From contig NZ_BSTM01000007.1 of the NCBI RefSeq assembly GCF_030269515.1, forward strand, positions 62,001-126,000: DNA of 64,000 nt, given 5' to 3'. Position 1 is the stretch's first letter; the number at the start of each line of letters is the position of its first letter. A model generated the notes under the pieces. It did not search any database and was not told the DNA's origin. It saw only the letters and a program-made list of their open reading frames with translations. The stretch is from Actinomadura sp. NBRC 104412 (GTDB lineage: Bacteria > Actinomycetota > Actinomycetes > Streptosporangiales > Streptosporangiaceae). Shown piece after piece: positions 1 through 7,937 of the stretch. The position numbers were made by a program, and so were the translations under genes.

Positions 1-450
1 CGCGGTGGTCAGCCGCCCGCCGAAGTCGCGGGGGCCCACGGTGTCCAGCTCGGGCGTCAGCTCGTAGGGGAACCCGATCTCCACCAGCGCGTAGATCCTG
101 CCGCTGTGCGGGACGACGTGCGTGTTGGCCGAGACCGCGGTGCGGTCGAAGGTCAGGTCGGGCCGGACGAACACGGCGTCGTCGGTCAGCTTGGCGGTGC
201 GGACCCAGCGGTTGCGGTACCACTCGGCGCGGCCGTTCCTGAGCCGGATGCCGTGGACCATGCCGTGTCCCGAGAACCAGTGATCGGTCACCTCGCCCGG
301 GGCCGGATTCGGCCCGTTGCGGAAGTAGCGTCCCGTCAGTTCGTCCGGAAGGGTGCCGGTGACCGGTAGGTCCACGGCGTCGATCTCGTCCGGGACGGGG
401 GCCAGCGGACCCTCCAGCCATGCGCGGCGGGCGCCGGTCTGCTCACTCAT
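1..450 (-). CDS. Carotenoid cleavage oxygenase, N-terminal part (cut by window edge)
   Basis: The frame opens at ATG 450 on the minus strand and runs off the left edge, so only the first 150 residues are visible. GRYFRNGPNP (residues 40-49) and HWFSGHGMVHG (57-67) are hallmark N-terminal segments of the RPE65/carotenoid oxygenase family. These are beta-propeller enzymes that use four His-bound Fe(II) to cleave polyene or stilbene double bonds; the ligand histidines lie outside the window. The gene is divergent from the padR-type gene, with about 100 bp between the starts, so regulation by that protein is likely (inference). The exact substrate cannot be read. Confidence 0.85.
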   Translation of the reverse strand, partial: MSEQTGARRAWLEGPLAPVPDEIDAVDLPVTGTLPDELTGRYFRNGPNPAPGEVTDHWFSGHGMVHGIRLRNGRAEWYRNRWVRTAKLTDDAVFVRPDLTFDRTAVSANTHVVPHSGRIYALVEIGFPYELTPELDTVGPRDFGGRLTTA

Positions 451-480
451 GGTGGGCTCCTCAGTGTGGAAGGAGGATAT

Positions 481-551
481 TCCACTATCGACAGGTCGAA
501 AGTAAACCTTCCAAAAGTGATATGTCAAGATCGATAGATAGGATTCTGCGC
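481..551. promoter_or_regulatory. Divergent promoter/operator region between carotenoid oxygenase and padR gene
   Basis: This stretch is much richer in A/T than its surroundings. It carries the inverted half-sites CTATCGA (485-491) and TCGATAG (531-537). A TAGGAT hexamer at 539-544 sits only 7 bases before the padR ATG at 552, the spacing expected of a leaderless transcript. No Shine-Dalgarno sequence precedes that ATG. The half-sites could be bound by the adjacent PadR protein; this is inference. Confidence 0.4.
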
Positions 552-1088
552 ATGAGCCTTCGACACGCCGTACTGGGCCTGATCGTCCAGGTGCCCGGCT
601 GCAGCGGGTACGACCTGCTCAAGATCTTCGAGATCTCGCTCGCGCACGTCTGGCAGGCCACCCAGAGCCAGATCTACGGAGAACTGGGCAAGCTCGCCGC
701 CGACGGGCTCATCGAGGTCGCCTCGGAAGGCCCCCGGGGCCGCAAGGAGTACGCCCCCACCGAGGCCGGCCGCGACGAGCTGCGCCGCTGGCTCACCGGC
801 ACGCCACCCCGCCGCGTCACCCGGGACGAGGCCCTGCTCCGCGTCTTCTTCCTAGGCTCGATCCCGCACGACCAGGCACGCGAGTACCTGCGCAGAGAGG
901 CCGACGACGCCGCCGCGGGGTACGACGAGCTGGTCGACCTGGAGCACCGCCTGAACTGGACACAGGACACCATGGCCGAATTCGGCCGCATCGCCCTGGA
1001 GTTCGGCCAGCGCTACATGGCCACGCGCCGCGACTGGGCCCGATGGGCCCTCACGCAACTGGAGGCCCGCTCCCGCGAGACCACCTGA
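552..1088 (+). CDS. PadR-family transcriptional regulator
   Basis: A 178-residue protein with an N-terminal winged helix (about 1-75; begins MSLRHAVLGLI, typical of the family) followed by a C-terminal dimerisation helix region rich in charged residues (about 90-175). PadR proteins usually repress a neighbouring gene and respond to small aromatic or hydrophobic ligands. The frame is open upstream to 420, but the ATG at 552 is chosen because family similarity begins there and a -10-like TAGGAT lies just before it. It is divergent from the carotenoid oxygenase gene, its likely target. Confidence 0.88.
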   Translation: MSLRHAVLGLIVQVPGCSGYDLLKIFEISLAHVWQATQSQIYGELGKLAADGLIEVASEGPRGRKEYAPTEAGRDELRRWLTGTPPRRVTRDEALLRVFFLGSIPHDQAREYLRREADDAAAGYDELVDLEHRLNWTQDTMAEFGRIALEFGQRYMATRRDWARWALTQLEARSRETT

Positions 1089-1099
1089 CGGCGGGCGGG

Positions 1100-1942
1100 T
1101 CAGTCCACCCAGAAGCGGAACAGGTCGAGACCCAGCTCGATGGGATTGATCGGCCAGTCCTCCGCGAACGGGAACTCGTTCAGCCCGAGCGCCCCGGAGA
1201 TCCCCAGCGTGACATCGAAGAAGGCCCGGTTCACCGGCTCGATCAGCCAGAGCGCGACCAACAGCAGCAGGAAGAGGTAACCGCCGTACTGGTTGGCCTT
1301 GATCACCCAGGTGCGCGGCAGGTACGGCTCCCAGATCCCGAAGCCGTCCAGTCCCGGGATCGGCAGCAGGTTGAGGACCGTGGCGGTCACCTGGAGGAAG
1401 GCCAGGAACGCCACGCCTGCCCAGAACACCCCGTGCTCACGATCGGCGAAGTTGGCGAACAGCACCCCCAGCACGACCGCGAACAGCGCGTTGGCCAGGG
1501 GACCCGCCGCCGACACCAGGCTGTGCCTGATCCGCCCGGGGATCGAACCACGGTCGATCCACACCGCGCCGCCCGGCAGGCCGATGCCGCCGAGCAGGAT
1601 GAACAGCACCGGAAGCCCGAAGCTCAGGATCGGGTCGGCGTACCTCGCCGGGTTCAGCGTGAGGTACCCGCGGGTCGCGACGGTGTGATCGCCCGAACGG
1701 AACGCGAAGTAGGCATGACCGAACTCATGCAGGCACAGCGACACCATCCAGGCGCCCAGCACGAACGCGAACAACGCGACACGCGCCGGCCGGTCCGGGA
1801 TGTCGCCGTACCGCCACGCGATCAGCCCGGCGAGCACCGTGAGGACCGCGATCCCCAAGAACACCGGACTCGGCTGGATCGAGGAACGCCCCCGCATGTG
1901 GTGTACCGTGCCCATCCGCGTTCCTCTTCCCATCCGTGTCAT
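1100..1942 (-). CDS. Site-2 protease family (M50) membrane metalloprotease
   Basis: A 280-residue polytopic membrane protein. HEFGH at residues 72-76 is the zinc-binding HExxH inside a membrane helix, and NLLPIPGLDG near residue 215 supplies the third zinc ligand (Asp), as in the M50/site-2 protease family. About six hydrophobic helices flank these motifs. It belongs to the short PDZ-less subgroup, whose substrates are mostly unknown. The true start may be an internal Met, since the first ~20 residues are polar and weakly supported. It ends 11 bases beyond the convergent padR gene's stop and lies downstream of the TetR gene on the same strand. Confidence 0.85.
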   Translation of the reverse strand: MTRMGRGTRMGTVHHMRGRSSIQPSPVFLGIAVLTVLAGLIAWRYGDIPDRPARVALFAFVLGAWMVSLCLHEFGHAYFAFRSGDHTVATRGYLTLNPARYADPILSFGLPVLFILLGGIGLPGGAVWIDRGSIPGRIRHSLVSAAGPLANALFAVVLGVLFANFADREHGVFWAGVAFLAFLQVTATVLNLLPIPGLDGFGIWEPYLPRTWVIKANQYGGYLFLLLLVALWLIEPVNRAFFDVTLGISGALGLNEFPFAEDWPINPIELGLDLFRFWVD

Positions 1943-1969
1943 CGCTCGTGGCGCCGTGCCGTTTGCGCC

Positions 1970-2575
1970 TCATAGCGCTGTGTTGTTCGTGGGGGGTGCT
2001 GCTATCACCGGTACCACATAGGTGTGCAGGAAATGTCGGAGTTCGGCGGGGTCCCGGTCGCGGTCCATGACGATCAGTGATGTGATCATGCGGAACAGGA
2101 ACTCCACCGTCCCCTCCACGTCGATCTCCGCTCGCAGGACGCCGCGGCGCTGTGCGGCGTCGAAATGCGGGCGGACGTACTCGCGGCAGGTCGCCAGGAC
2201 GCGCTCGGCGGACTGCGCCACCGCCGCCTGCATGTGCCCGGCCGCCTCCGGCACCAGGAACGCCGCTATCGCGGGACGCTCCCGGACGTAGGCGACCGCG
2301 TCCAGCGTGCCCTCCACGACCGCGTCCCGGACGGAGCGTTGCGCGCGCAGCCGCTCGGCGAGCCGGTCGAGAAAGCGGCGCAGGTCGCGCAGCACCACCG
2401 CGAGGATCAGCTCGTCCCGGCCGCCGGTGACGCTCCGGTACACCGTCGCCCGCGACAGGCGCGCCTCCGCCGCGATGTCCTCCACCGTGGTCTTGGCCAC
2501 GCCGAAACGGGCGAAGCACACCTCGGCCGCGTCGATGATCCGCTCGCGGGTGGTGTCGGTCGTCGCCGGGGGCAT
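1970..2575 (-). CDS. TetR/AcrR-family transcriptional regulator
   Basis: A 201-residue protein with a canonical TetR helix-turn-helix at residues 9-55 (RERIIDAAE..., TVEDIAAEA..., SRATVYR) followed by an all-helical ligand-binding and dimerisation domain. It lies directly upstream of the site-2 protease gene on the same strand with a 27-bp gap, so the two may be co-transcribed. No operator could be picked out in the short upstream region. The ligand is unknown. Confidence 0.88.
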   Translation of the reverse strand: MPPATTDTTRERIIDAAEVCFARFGVAKTTVEDIAAEARLSRATVYRSVTGGRDELILAVVLRDLRRFLDRLAERLRAQRSVRDAVVEGTLDAVAYVRERPAIAAFLVPEAAGHMQAAVAQSAERVLATCREYVRPHFDAAQRRGVLRAEIDVEGTVEFLFRMITSLIVMDRDRDPAELRHFLHTYVVPVIAAPPTNNTAL

Positions 2576-2616
2576 ACCCGCAGATTATCGATTCGCGCCG
2601 GTCGTTCGGCACGCCG

Positions 2617-3027
2617 TCAGCCGAGGGTGTAGTCGAGACTCCAGGAGTGCGTGCCGTCCGCGCCGACGACGATCCGTCCCTCGCCGCGGATGCCGGTCAG
2701 CTCGCCGGTGCCCGAGCCCGAGACGATCAGCCAGCGCAGCCACTGCGTCTCGGGGGTTCCGTCGTCGCTGCCCCCGCTGTGCTGGAGCACGAACGTGCCC
2801 TCGCGCCCGTGCAGGATGCCTTGGACGGTCTCGATGCCCACGTACGCGAGCGGCCCGCCCTCCACGCTCTCGACCGTGATCAGCTCGGTGACGCTGGTGC
2901 CCACCAGGTCGCCGTGGAAGGTCTTGCCCACCCGGACCCGGGTCTGCTTGGTGCCGATGTCCTCGTGGAACGGCTTCTCGGCGTCCCACGAGTCGAGGTC
3001 GAAGGTCCCGGTCGCATGACTCGTCAT
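2617..3027 (-). CDS. DUF3224 domain protein
   Basis: A 136-residue soluble protein starting MTSHATGTFDLDSWD, matching the single-domain DUF3224 family. These are small antiparallel beta-barrel proteins of unknown function, seen widely in actinomycetes and often annotated as allene-oxide-cyclase-like. The ATG at 3027 is preferred over the longer frame (3045) because similarity begins with MTSHATG. It stands alone between nucS and the TetR gene, all on the minus strand. Confidence 0.8.
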   Translation of the reverse strand: MTSHATGTFDLDSWDAEKPFHEDIGTKQTRVRVGKTFHGDLVGTSVTELITVESVEGGPLAYVGIETVQGILHGREGTFVLQHSGGSDDGTPETQWLRWLIVSGSGTGELTGIRGEGRIVVGADGTHSWSLDYTLG

Positions 3028-3053
3028 GCCGCTATCATGCCGCACTCGCCGTC

Positions 3054-3734
3054 TCAGAAGAGAGTGCCCTCATGTTCGATGCCTCGCAGGGCGTCGTAGT
3101 CGAGGGTGACGCAGCCGATGCCGCGGTCGGTGGCGAGGACGCGCGCCTGGGGGCGGATCTCCTGCGCGGCGAAGATGCCGCGTACGGGGGCCAGGCGGGG
3201 GTCGCGGTTGAGCAGTTCCAGGTAGCGGGTGAGCTGCTCGACGCCGTCGATCTCGCCACGGCGCTTGATCTCGACGGCGACCGTGGTCTGGTCGGCGTCC
3301 CGGCACAGGATGTCCACCGGGCCGATGGCGGTGGGGTACTCGCGGCGGATCAACGTGTAGCCCTCGCCCAGCGTGGTGATGTGCTCGGCCAGCAGTTCCT
3401 GGAGGTGCGCCTCCACGCCGTCCTTGACCAGGCCCGGGTCCACGCCCAGGTCGTGGCTGGAGTCGTGGACGATCTCGTTGATGGTGAGGATCAGCCGCTC
3501 GCCCGACTTGGCGTGCGTGACCGTCCAGCGGGCGATGGCACCGTCCTCGTCCAGGGGCTCCTCGCGCAGCTTGCAGGGCGGGTTCATCCAGTTGAGCGGC
3601 TTGTAGGCGCGGTCGTCCGCATGGATGCTGACGCTGCCGTCCGCCTTGATCAGGACGAGCCTCAGCGCCATGGGGAGGTGGGCGGTCAGCTTGCCGGCGT
3701 AGTCCACGCTGCAACGGGCGATTACGAGACGCAC
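3054..3734 (-). CDS. nucS: Mismatch endonuclease NucS (EndoMS)
   Basis: A 226-residue protein matching actinobacterial/archaeal NucS over its full length. The N-terminal half is the DNA-binding/dimerisation domain. The C-terminal half carries the RecB-like nuclease residues: D141 (GPVDI), E155 and K157 (AVEIKRRG). The protein ends EGTLF, a plausible sliding-clamp-binding tail. In actinobacteria lacking MutS/MutL, NucS cuts both strands at mismatches. Its neighbours (the SCO5389-type gene and the 3-hydroxyacyl-CoA dehydrogenase) reproduce the order seen in Streptomyces, supporting the call. Confidence 0.95.
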   Translation of the reverse strand: MRLVIARCSVDYAGKLTAHLPMALRLVLIKADGSVSIHADDRAYKPLNWMNPPCKLREEPLDEDGAIARWTVTHAKSGERLILTINEIVHDSSHDLGVDPGLVKDGVEAHLQELLAEHITTLGEGYTLIRREYPTAIGPVDILCRDADQTTVAVEIKRRGEIDGVEQLTRYLELLNRDPRLAPVRGIFAAQEIRPQARVLATDRGIGCVTLDYDALRGIEHEGTLF

Positions 3735-3785
3735 GAGGCCCCACCTTAGTGACGGCCGCGCGCGCTTGCGTCGCGCTCCGCGGAT

Positions 3786-3899
3786 GAGGCGTAGGACACG
3801 GCCTAAGGCGTCCTAGACGGAAGGGGCTCGTCTAAGGCGTTCCGGGCGCCCTAGATAAGGCTTAGTCCCGATGTGGGGGTGGCCGCCTTAGGACGAACC
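3786..3899. promoter_or_regulatory. Cluster of CCTAAGG/CCTAGAC-type repeats upstream of a small gene
   Basis: Between nucS and the 66-codon gene there are at least four related words on both strands: CCTAAGGCGTCCTAGAC (3802-3818), GTCTAAGGCG (3830-3839), CCTAGATAAGGCTTAG (3850-3865) and GCCTTAGGAC (3884-3893). They are partly palindromic and spaced 20-35 bp apart. The density in 110 bp suggests a regulator-binding array controlling the small gene, nucS or both. The binding protein is unknown. Confidence 0.4.
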
Positions 3900-3943
3900 T
3901 TGAAGATGTCGGGCCAGAGGGGCCCGGGATCCGAGGAGGGGCC

Positions 3944-4144
3944 ATGTTCCACAACGACATCCTGGCGTCGATGATGCGGGAGCGTGCCCGCGACCTGCGA
4001 GCCAGCGCGCAGAGCGCGCGGGACGGCCGCGTCTCCCGCCGGGCCCGGAGGTTCTGGGCCGAGGAGGCCGCGCGGCAGGTCCCGGCGCGCCGCCCGTACC
4101 GGCGTTCCCACACGCACGGCGCGGCCGGCGCCACGGGCCGGTGA
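3944..4144 (+). CDS. Small basic hypothetical protein (66 aa)
   Basis: A 66-residue, Arg- and Ala-rich protein beginning MFHNDILASMMRERARDL. A good ribosome-binding site (GAGGAGGGG, about 7 bases upstream) and a strong terminator after it support a real gene. The N-terminal half is predicted helical; the C-terminal half is basic and probably disordered. Short proteins of this form (hydrophobic N-terminus followed by a basic helix) are common in actinomycetes and functionally uncharacterised. It is not recognised further. Confidence 0.6.
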   Translation: MFHNDILASMMRERARDLRASAQSARDGRVSRRARRFWAEEAARQVPARRPYRRSHTHGAAGATGR

Positions 4145-4177
4145 GGCCGCGGCACAGGCCGTCGAGGCCGCCGAGAG

Positions 4178-4217
4178 GGCCGGACGCGGACCCCCAGGGG
4201 ACCGTGTCCGGCCTTTC
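4178..4217 (+). terminator. Hairpin terminator after the 66-aa gene
   Basis: GGCCGGACGCGG (4178-4189) pairs with CCGTGTCCGGCC (4202-4213), with one G-T wobble, around a 12-base loop, followed by TTT. It lies 34 bases after the small gene's stop. Confidence 0.6.
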
Positions 4218-4315
4218 CGTCTGACGGGCCTCTGGAATTCTCTCGGACGGCTGGTTAGCGTCACCGGTGGTGGATGGTCAACGCCCCTCGGATCCGGTGA
4301 AAGGAACCCCGGCCC

Positions 4316-4702
4316 ATGTCCCTCGACGTGACCCCCGAACTCCTCGAGACGGCGCACCGGGGAGAGGTCGACGACGACGCGTTCGTCGAGTGCATCCGCA
4401 CCTCCCTCCCCTACGCCTGGGAAATGATCAGCGGGCTGGTGGCCCGGCTACAGGTGGACGGCGGCGACTTCGCCGACAACCTCACGCCGCCGCCCGACGA
4501 GCAGTCCCGCGGCCAGTTGCTGCGGGTGCTGGCGAGCGACGCGATGCGCGGCTCGCTGGAGCGGTACTTCGGTGTGAAGCTCGCGTTCCAGAACTGTCAC
4601 CGGGTCGCGGTGTTCCCGGACGGGTACTCGGCGGCGTACCGCAACTTCGTGACCGCCCGCGAGCAGATCCTCAACCAGTCCCCCGAACTGCGCGACTGCT
4701 GA
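4316..4702 (+). CDS. SCO5389-family conserved protein
   Basis: A 128-residue protein strongly resembling the actinobacterial SCO5389 family, including the internal LPYAWEMIS, FADN, PPPDEQ.RGQLLR and AFQNCHRVAVFP segments and the terminal LNQSPE.RDC. It has no enzyme motifs; the highly conserved Asn-Cys-His suggests a binding role, but no function is established. The spacing from nucS and the downstream 3-hydroxyacyl-CoA dehydrogenase match the order in Streptomyces. A GTGAAAGGAA Shine-Dalgarno sequence precedes the ATG. Confidence 0.85.
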   Translation: MSLDVTPELLETAHRGEVDDDAFVECIRTSLPYAWEMISGLVARLQVDGGDFADNLTPPPDEQSRGQLLRVLASDAMRGSLERYFGVKLAFQNCHRVAVFPDGYSAAYRNFVTAREQILNQSPELRDC

Positions 4703-4719
4703 CCGCGTCCTGAGCAGGT

Positions 4720-4743
4720 GGCCGGGCCGGTCGCGGCCCGGCC
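4720..4743 (+). terminator. Hairpin terminator after the SCO5389-type gene
   Basis: A perfect 9-bp stem, GGCCGGGCC (4720-4728) with GGCCCGGCC (4735-4743), around a 6-base loop, 18 bases past the stop codon. No T-run follows, as is common in actinomycetes. Confidence 0.6.
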
Positions 4744-4746
4744 ATC

Positions 4747-4970
4747 TCATCGTTCCCCGTCCGCGGCGGCCGCCCGGACGGCGGGAAGCACCTCGCGACC
4801 CAGGCGGTCGATGTTGCGCAGCGTGGCCGCGTCCGACCCCGACGCCTCCACCAGAAGAATCAGGTGCCGGATGCCCGTGCGCCGCATCGTTTCGATCATC
4901 GTGCCGGCGCAGTCGGCGGGCGATCCGACCGGGTGCAGGCGGCACAGGTGCCGGGTGTAGGCGGCCGGGT
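4747..4970 (-). pseudogene. Remnant of a luciferase-like (LLM) flavin-dependent oxidoreductase
   Basis: About 75 minus-strand codons read like the C-terminus of an F420/FMN-dependent luciferase-like monooxygenase (HPVGSPADCAGTMIETMRR..., then RLGREVLPAVRAA), ending at a stop codon at the left. The barrel, flavin-binding segments and start are missing; upstream codons (4971-5106) show no family similarity. This is the tail of a deleted gene left between the terminator of the SCO5389-type gene and the dehydrogenase. Confidence 0.65.
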
Positions 4971-5114
4971 CGCGTCTCGGCCGGGGACGGTCGTCCACGG
5001 GAAACGGGCCGCGAGCAGGAAGATCCCTACACGCACCACCCCGTACTACCAGGATCGGGGCACCGCCCACACCCGGTCTCGAGGCCGCGGCGCCGCTCTG
5101 CGACACTGCCGTTC

Positions 5115-6689
5115 ATGAGCACTGGGTCGTTCAGCAAGGTCGGGGTCGTGGGGCTCGGCACGATGGGCGCGGGGATCGCCGAGGTGCTGGCCCGCGGTGG
5201 CCTGGACGTGGTCGGGATCGAGGTCGACGCGGGCGCGCTGGAACGCGGCCGCGGGCATCTGGAGAGCTCGACGGGACGGGCCGTCAAGCGCGGCAGGCTG
5301 ACCGAGGAGGCTCAACAGGAGCTCCTCGGGCGGGTGGCGCTCTCCACCGACTTCGCCGAGCTGGGCTCCTGCGACCTGGTGATCGAGGCGGTGCCCGAGG
5401 CCATGGATCTCAAGCGCGGTGTGTTCGCCAGGCTCGACGAGGTGTGCCGGGCCGACGCGGTGCTGGCGACCAACACCTCCTCGCTGCCGGTGACCGAGAT
5501 CGCCGCCTCCACCCGGCGTCCCGCCCAGGTCGTGGGCGTGCACTTCTTCAACCCCGCGCCGGTGATGCGGCTGGTCGAGGTCATCCGGACCGTGCTGACC
5601 GACCCCGATGCGGTACGGCGGGTCGAGGACCTGGTGCGGGCGCTCGGCAAGACCCCGGTGACCATCGGCGACCGGGCCGGGTTCGTCGCCAACCGGCTGC
5701 TGTTCGGCTACCTCAACCAGGCGGCCGGGATGCTGGAGTCAGGGCACGCCACCCGTGACGACATCGACACCGCGATGACGGCCGGGGCCGGGCTGCCGAT
5801 GGGGCCGTTCACCCTCATGGACCTGATCGGGCTCGACACCTGCCTCGGTGTCCTGGAGGCGATCCACGCCGAGACACGGGACCGGCGCCACGCGCCGTCC
5901 CCCATCCTGTCCGAGCTGGTCAGGGCGGGCCTGCTGGGACGCAAGACCGGTCGCGGCTTCTACACCTACGGAGGGGACGGGCAGGACGAGGAGAAGGCCG
6001 AGTCGTCGTCCGAGAACCAGGGCAAGCCGTCGGTCGGCGTCGTCGGAGAAGGCTTCGAGGCCGTCATCGGCAAGGCCGACAAGGCGTGCCGCTTCCTCGC
6101 GGACGGCGCGGAGCTGGGCGACCTCACCGCCTGCGACCTGATCATCTTCGCGCCCGGCGCCACCGTGGAGGACCAACTGGCGGCGGCCGAGGCGGCGCGG
6201 ACGGGCGCGATCCTGGCCGTGACCGATCCCGCGGTGCCGATCCTGCGGCAGGCGGTGGCCACCGGCCGTCCCGAGGACGTGGTGGGCCTGCGCCTGCCGG
6301 AGCCGGACGCCGGGCTCGTCGAGATCGCGACCACGGACGCCTGCGGCGCCGGCGTCGCGGATCGCGCCGCCGCCCTGATCTCCTCGCTCGGCCTCACGCC
6401 GGTGCGCTGCGGCGGCCGGGCCGGATTCATCGTGGACGCGCTGCGCTTCCCGTACCTCAACGACGCCGCCGCCATGCTCGGCTCGGGCTATGCCGGAGCG
6501 GACGACATCGACGCCGCGATGACGCTGGGCTGCGGCTACCCGACGGGCCCGATCGCCGACCTGGACCGGCTCGGCGCCGGCCTCGCCGTCGCCGTCCTGC
6601 GGGGCATGCACGCCGAGACCGGGGACCCGGCGCTGGTCCCCGTCCCGATGCTCCAGGAGCGCGCCGCGATGGGACGTCCGCTGCGCTGA
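5115..6689 (+). CDS. 3-hydroxyacyl-CoA / 3-hydroxybutyryl-CoA dehydrogenase, duplicated form
   Basis: A 524-residue protein. Residues 1-190 form an NAD-binding Rossmann domain (GLGTMGAG at 13-20) with catalytic His143 in VGVHFFNP. Residues 190-285 are the 3HCDH C-terminal domain. After an acidic linker (about 290-305) a second, degenerate Rossmann-like region follows, then a second 3HCDH C-terminal domain (about 430-515). It oxidises L-3-hydroxyacyl-CoA with NAD+ in fatty acid or butanoate metabolism. The same long architecture occurs in the Streptomyces SCO5385-type enzyme found next to nucS there. Only the first half has the nucleotide-binding glycine motif. Confidence 0.9.
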   Translation: MSTGSFSKVGVVGLGTMGAGIAEVLARGGLDVVGIEVDAGALERGRGHLESSTGRAVKRGRLTEEAQQELLGRVALSTDFAELGSCDLVIEAVPEAMDLKRGVFARLDEVCRADAVLATNTSSLPVTEIAASTRRPAQVVGVHFFNPAPVMRLVEVIRTVLTDPDAVRRVEDLVRALGKTPVTIGDRAGFVANRLLFGYLNQAAGMLESGHATRDDIDTAMTAGAGLPMGPFTLMDLIGLDTCLGVLEAIHAETRDRRHAPSPILSELVRAGLLGRKTGRGFYTYGGDGQDEEKAESSSENQGKPSVGVVGEGFEAVIGKADKACRFLADGAELGDLTACDLIIFAPGATVEDQLAAAEAARTGAILAVTDPAVPILRQAVATGRPEDVVGLRLPEPDAGLVEIATTDACGAGVADRAAALISSLGLTPVRCGGRAGFIVDALRFPYLNDAAAMLGSGYAGADDIDAAMTLGCGYPTGPIADLDRLGAGLAVAVLRGMHAETGDPALVPVPMLQERAAMGRPLR

Positions 6690-6736
6690 GGCGACCGGAG
6701 GACGATCGGCCGCACAACCCTCCTATCCTGGACGCC

Positions 6737-7030
6737 ATGAGCCCGCGCAAGAACCGCCGTGCCGTCTCCGGCCCGTCCCGTACGGGTGGCGGCGCCGGCC
6801 CGGACGGCGAGTGGAACGTCCGGACGATCGCCGGGGCCAACGCCACCAAGCCGTACCGCTGCCCGGGATGCGACCAGGAGATCCCGCCGGGCGTGGGCCA
6901 TGTGGTCGCCTGGCCCGCCGACGGGCTCGGCGGGGCCGACGACCGCCGGCACTGGCATCGTCCCTGCTGGCAGGCGCGCGACCGGAGGGCACCGCGCCCG
7001 TTCCGGTCACGGGGCGCGCCGCGCTACTGA
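6737..7030 (+). CDS. SCO5390-like small zinc-finger-type protein
   Basis: A 97-residue basic protein starting MSPRKNRR. The conserved core YRCPGCDQEIPPGVGHVVAW, followed by DDRRHWHRPCW, contains a CxxC and a HxH-xx-C arrangement that probably binds one zinc. Similar proteins are annotated 'ATP/GTP-binding' in Streptomyces without evidence and sit beside the same hydrolase gene. It starts at ATG 6737, just inside the region after the dehydrogenase. The sequence suggests a nucleic-acid- or protein-binding accessory factor; function unknown. Confidence 0.8.
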   Translation: MSPRKNRRAVSGPSRTGGGAGPDGEWNVRTIAGANATKPYRCPGCDQEIPPGVGHVVAWPADGLGGADDRRHWHRPCWQARDRRAPRPFRSRGAPRY

Positions 7031-7059
7031 GCGTTTCCGACTTCTGAGGCAGGAGAGCG

Positions 7060-7791
7060 ATGGGGGAGATCCGCGCGAGCACGGTGCTGCCCGCCCGCCG
7101 CGAGGCGATCACGCTGCACACCGCGGACGGGCTCGAACTGGTCGGCGAGCTGGCGCTGCCCGCCGACCGGCCCCCGGTGGCCACGCTGGTCTGCCTGCAT
7201 CCGCTGCCGACCGCCGAGGGCATGATGGACAGCCATGTGCTGCGCAAGGCGTCCTTCCGGCTGCCCGCGCTGGCCGGGCTCGCGGTGCTGCGGTTCAACA
7301 CGCGCGGGACGACCTCGGCGCACGGCACCAGCCAGGGGGAGTTCGGCGAGGGCGAGACCGAGCGGTTCGATGTCGCGGCGGCGCTGGAGTACGCCGAGTT
7401 CCACGACCTGCCCCACCCGTGGTTGCTCGGCTGGTCGTTCGGCACCGAGCTGGCCCTGAAGTGGGGCCGCGACCCGCTCGTCGAGGGCGCGGTGCTGCTC
7501 TCGCCGCCGCTGCGCCGCGCCGGTGACGCCGACCTGGACGCCTGGGCGGAGTTCGGACGTCCGCTGGTGGCGCTGGTGCCCGAGTTCGACGACTACCTGC
7601 GTCCGGCGGAGGCCAGGGAGCGGTTCACGCGGGTCCCGCAGGCCGAGGTGGTCGCGGTCGACGGGGCCAAGCACCTGTGGGTGGGCGAGCCCTACGTCCG
7701 GATCGTGCTGAACGAGATCGTCAAGCGGGTCGCCCCGGACGCCGCGCCGCTGCCCACCGAATGGGACGGCCTCTCCCAGAAAGCGGACTAA
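7060..7791 (+). CDS. Alpha/beta hydrolase
   Basis: A 243-residue alpha/beta-hydrolase fold protein. The nucleophile elbow GWSFG places Ser126, and His205 (GAKHLW) is the likely catalytic base. CLHPLPT near residue 46 provides the oxyanion-hole segment. It lies 29 bp after the small zinc-finger gene, probably co-transcribed, as in the corresponding Streptomyces locus. Family members of this short type act on small esters or acyl-CoAs; the substrate is not evident. Confidence 0.85.
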   Translation: MGEIRASTVLPARREAITLHTADGLELVGELALPADRPPVATLVCLHPLPTAEGMMDSHVLRKASFRLPALAGLAVLRFNTRGTTSAHGTSQGEFGEGETERFDVAAALEYAEFHDLPHPWLLGWSFGTELALKWGRDPLVEGAVLLSPPLRRAGDADLDAWAEFGRPLVALVPEFDDYLRPAEARERFTRVPQAEVVAVDGAKHLWVGEPYVRIVLNEIVKRVAPDAAPLPTEWDGLSQKAD

Positions 7792-7937
7792 CCGGTCGAA
7801 AAACCGCGACGGCCGATCGCGGCCACACCTTCCCGTCCGGCCCCGCTCCGGGGCGACGATGGCCTCACGGGCCCAGGACGGAGGCCGGTGGGAGGCGTTT
7901 CACCGGAGCGGCATCGACGCGGGAGGACCGGCGCCAC

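Noticed and set aside
1043..1975. 310-codon plus-strand frame opposite the site-2 protease gene
   Set aside because: Gln/His/Arg/Pro-rich shadow; the HExxH membrane protease on the other strand is the real gene.
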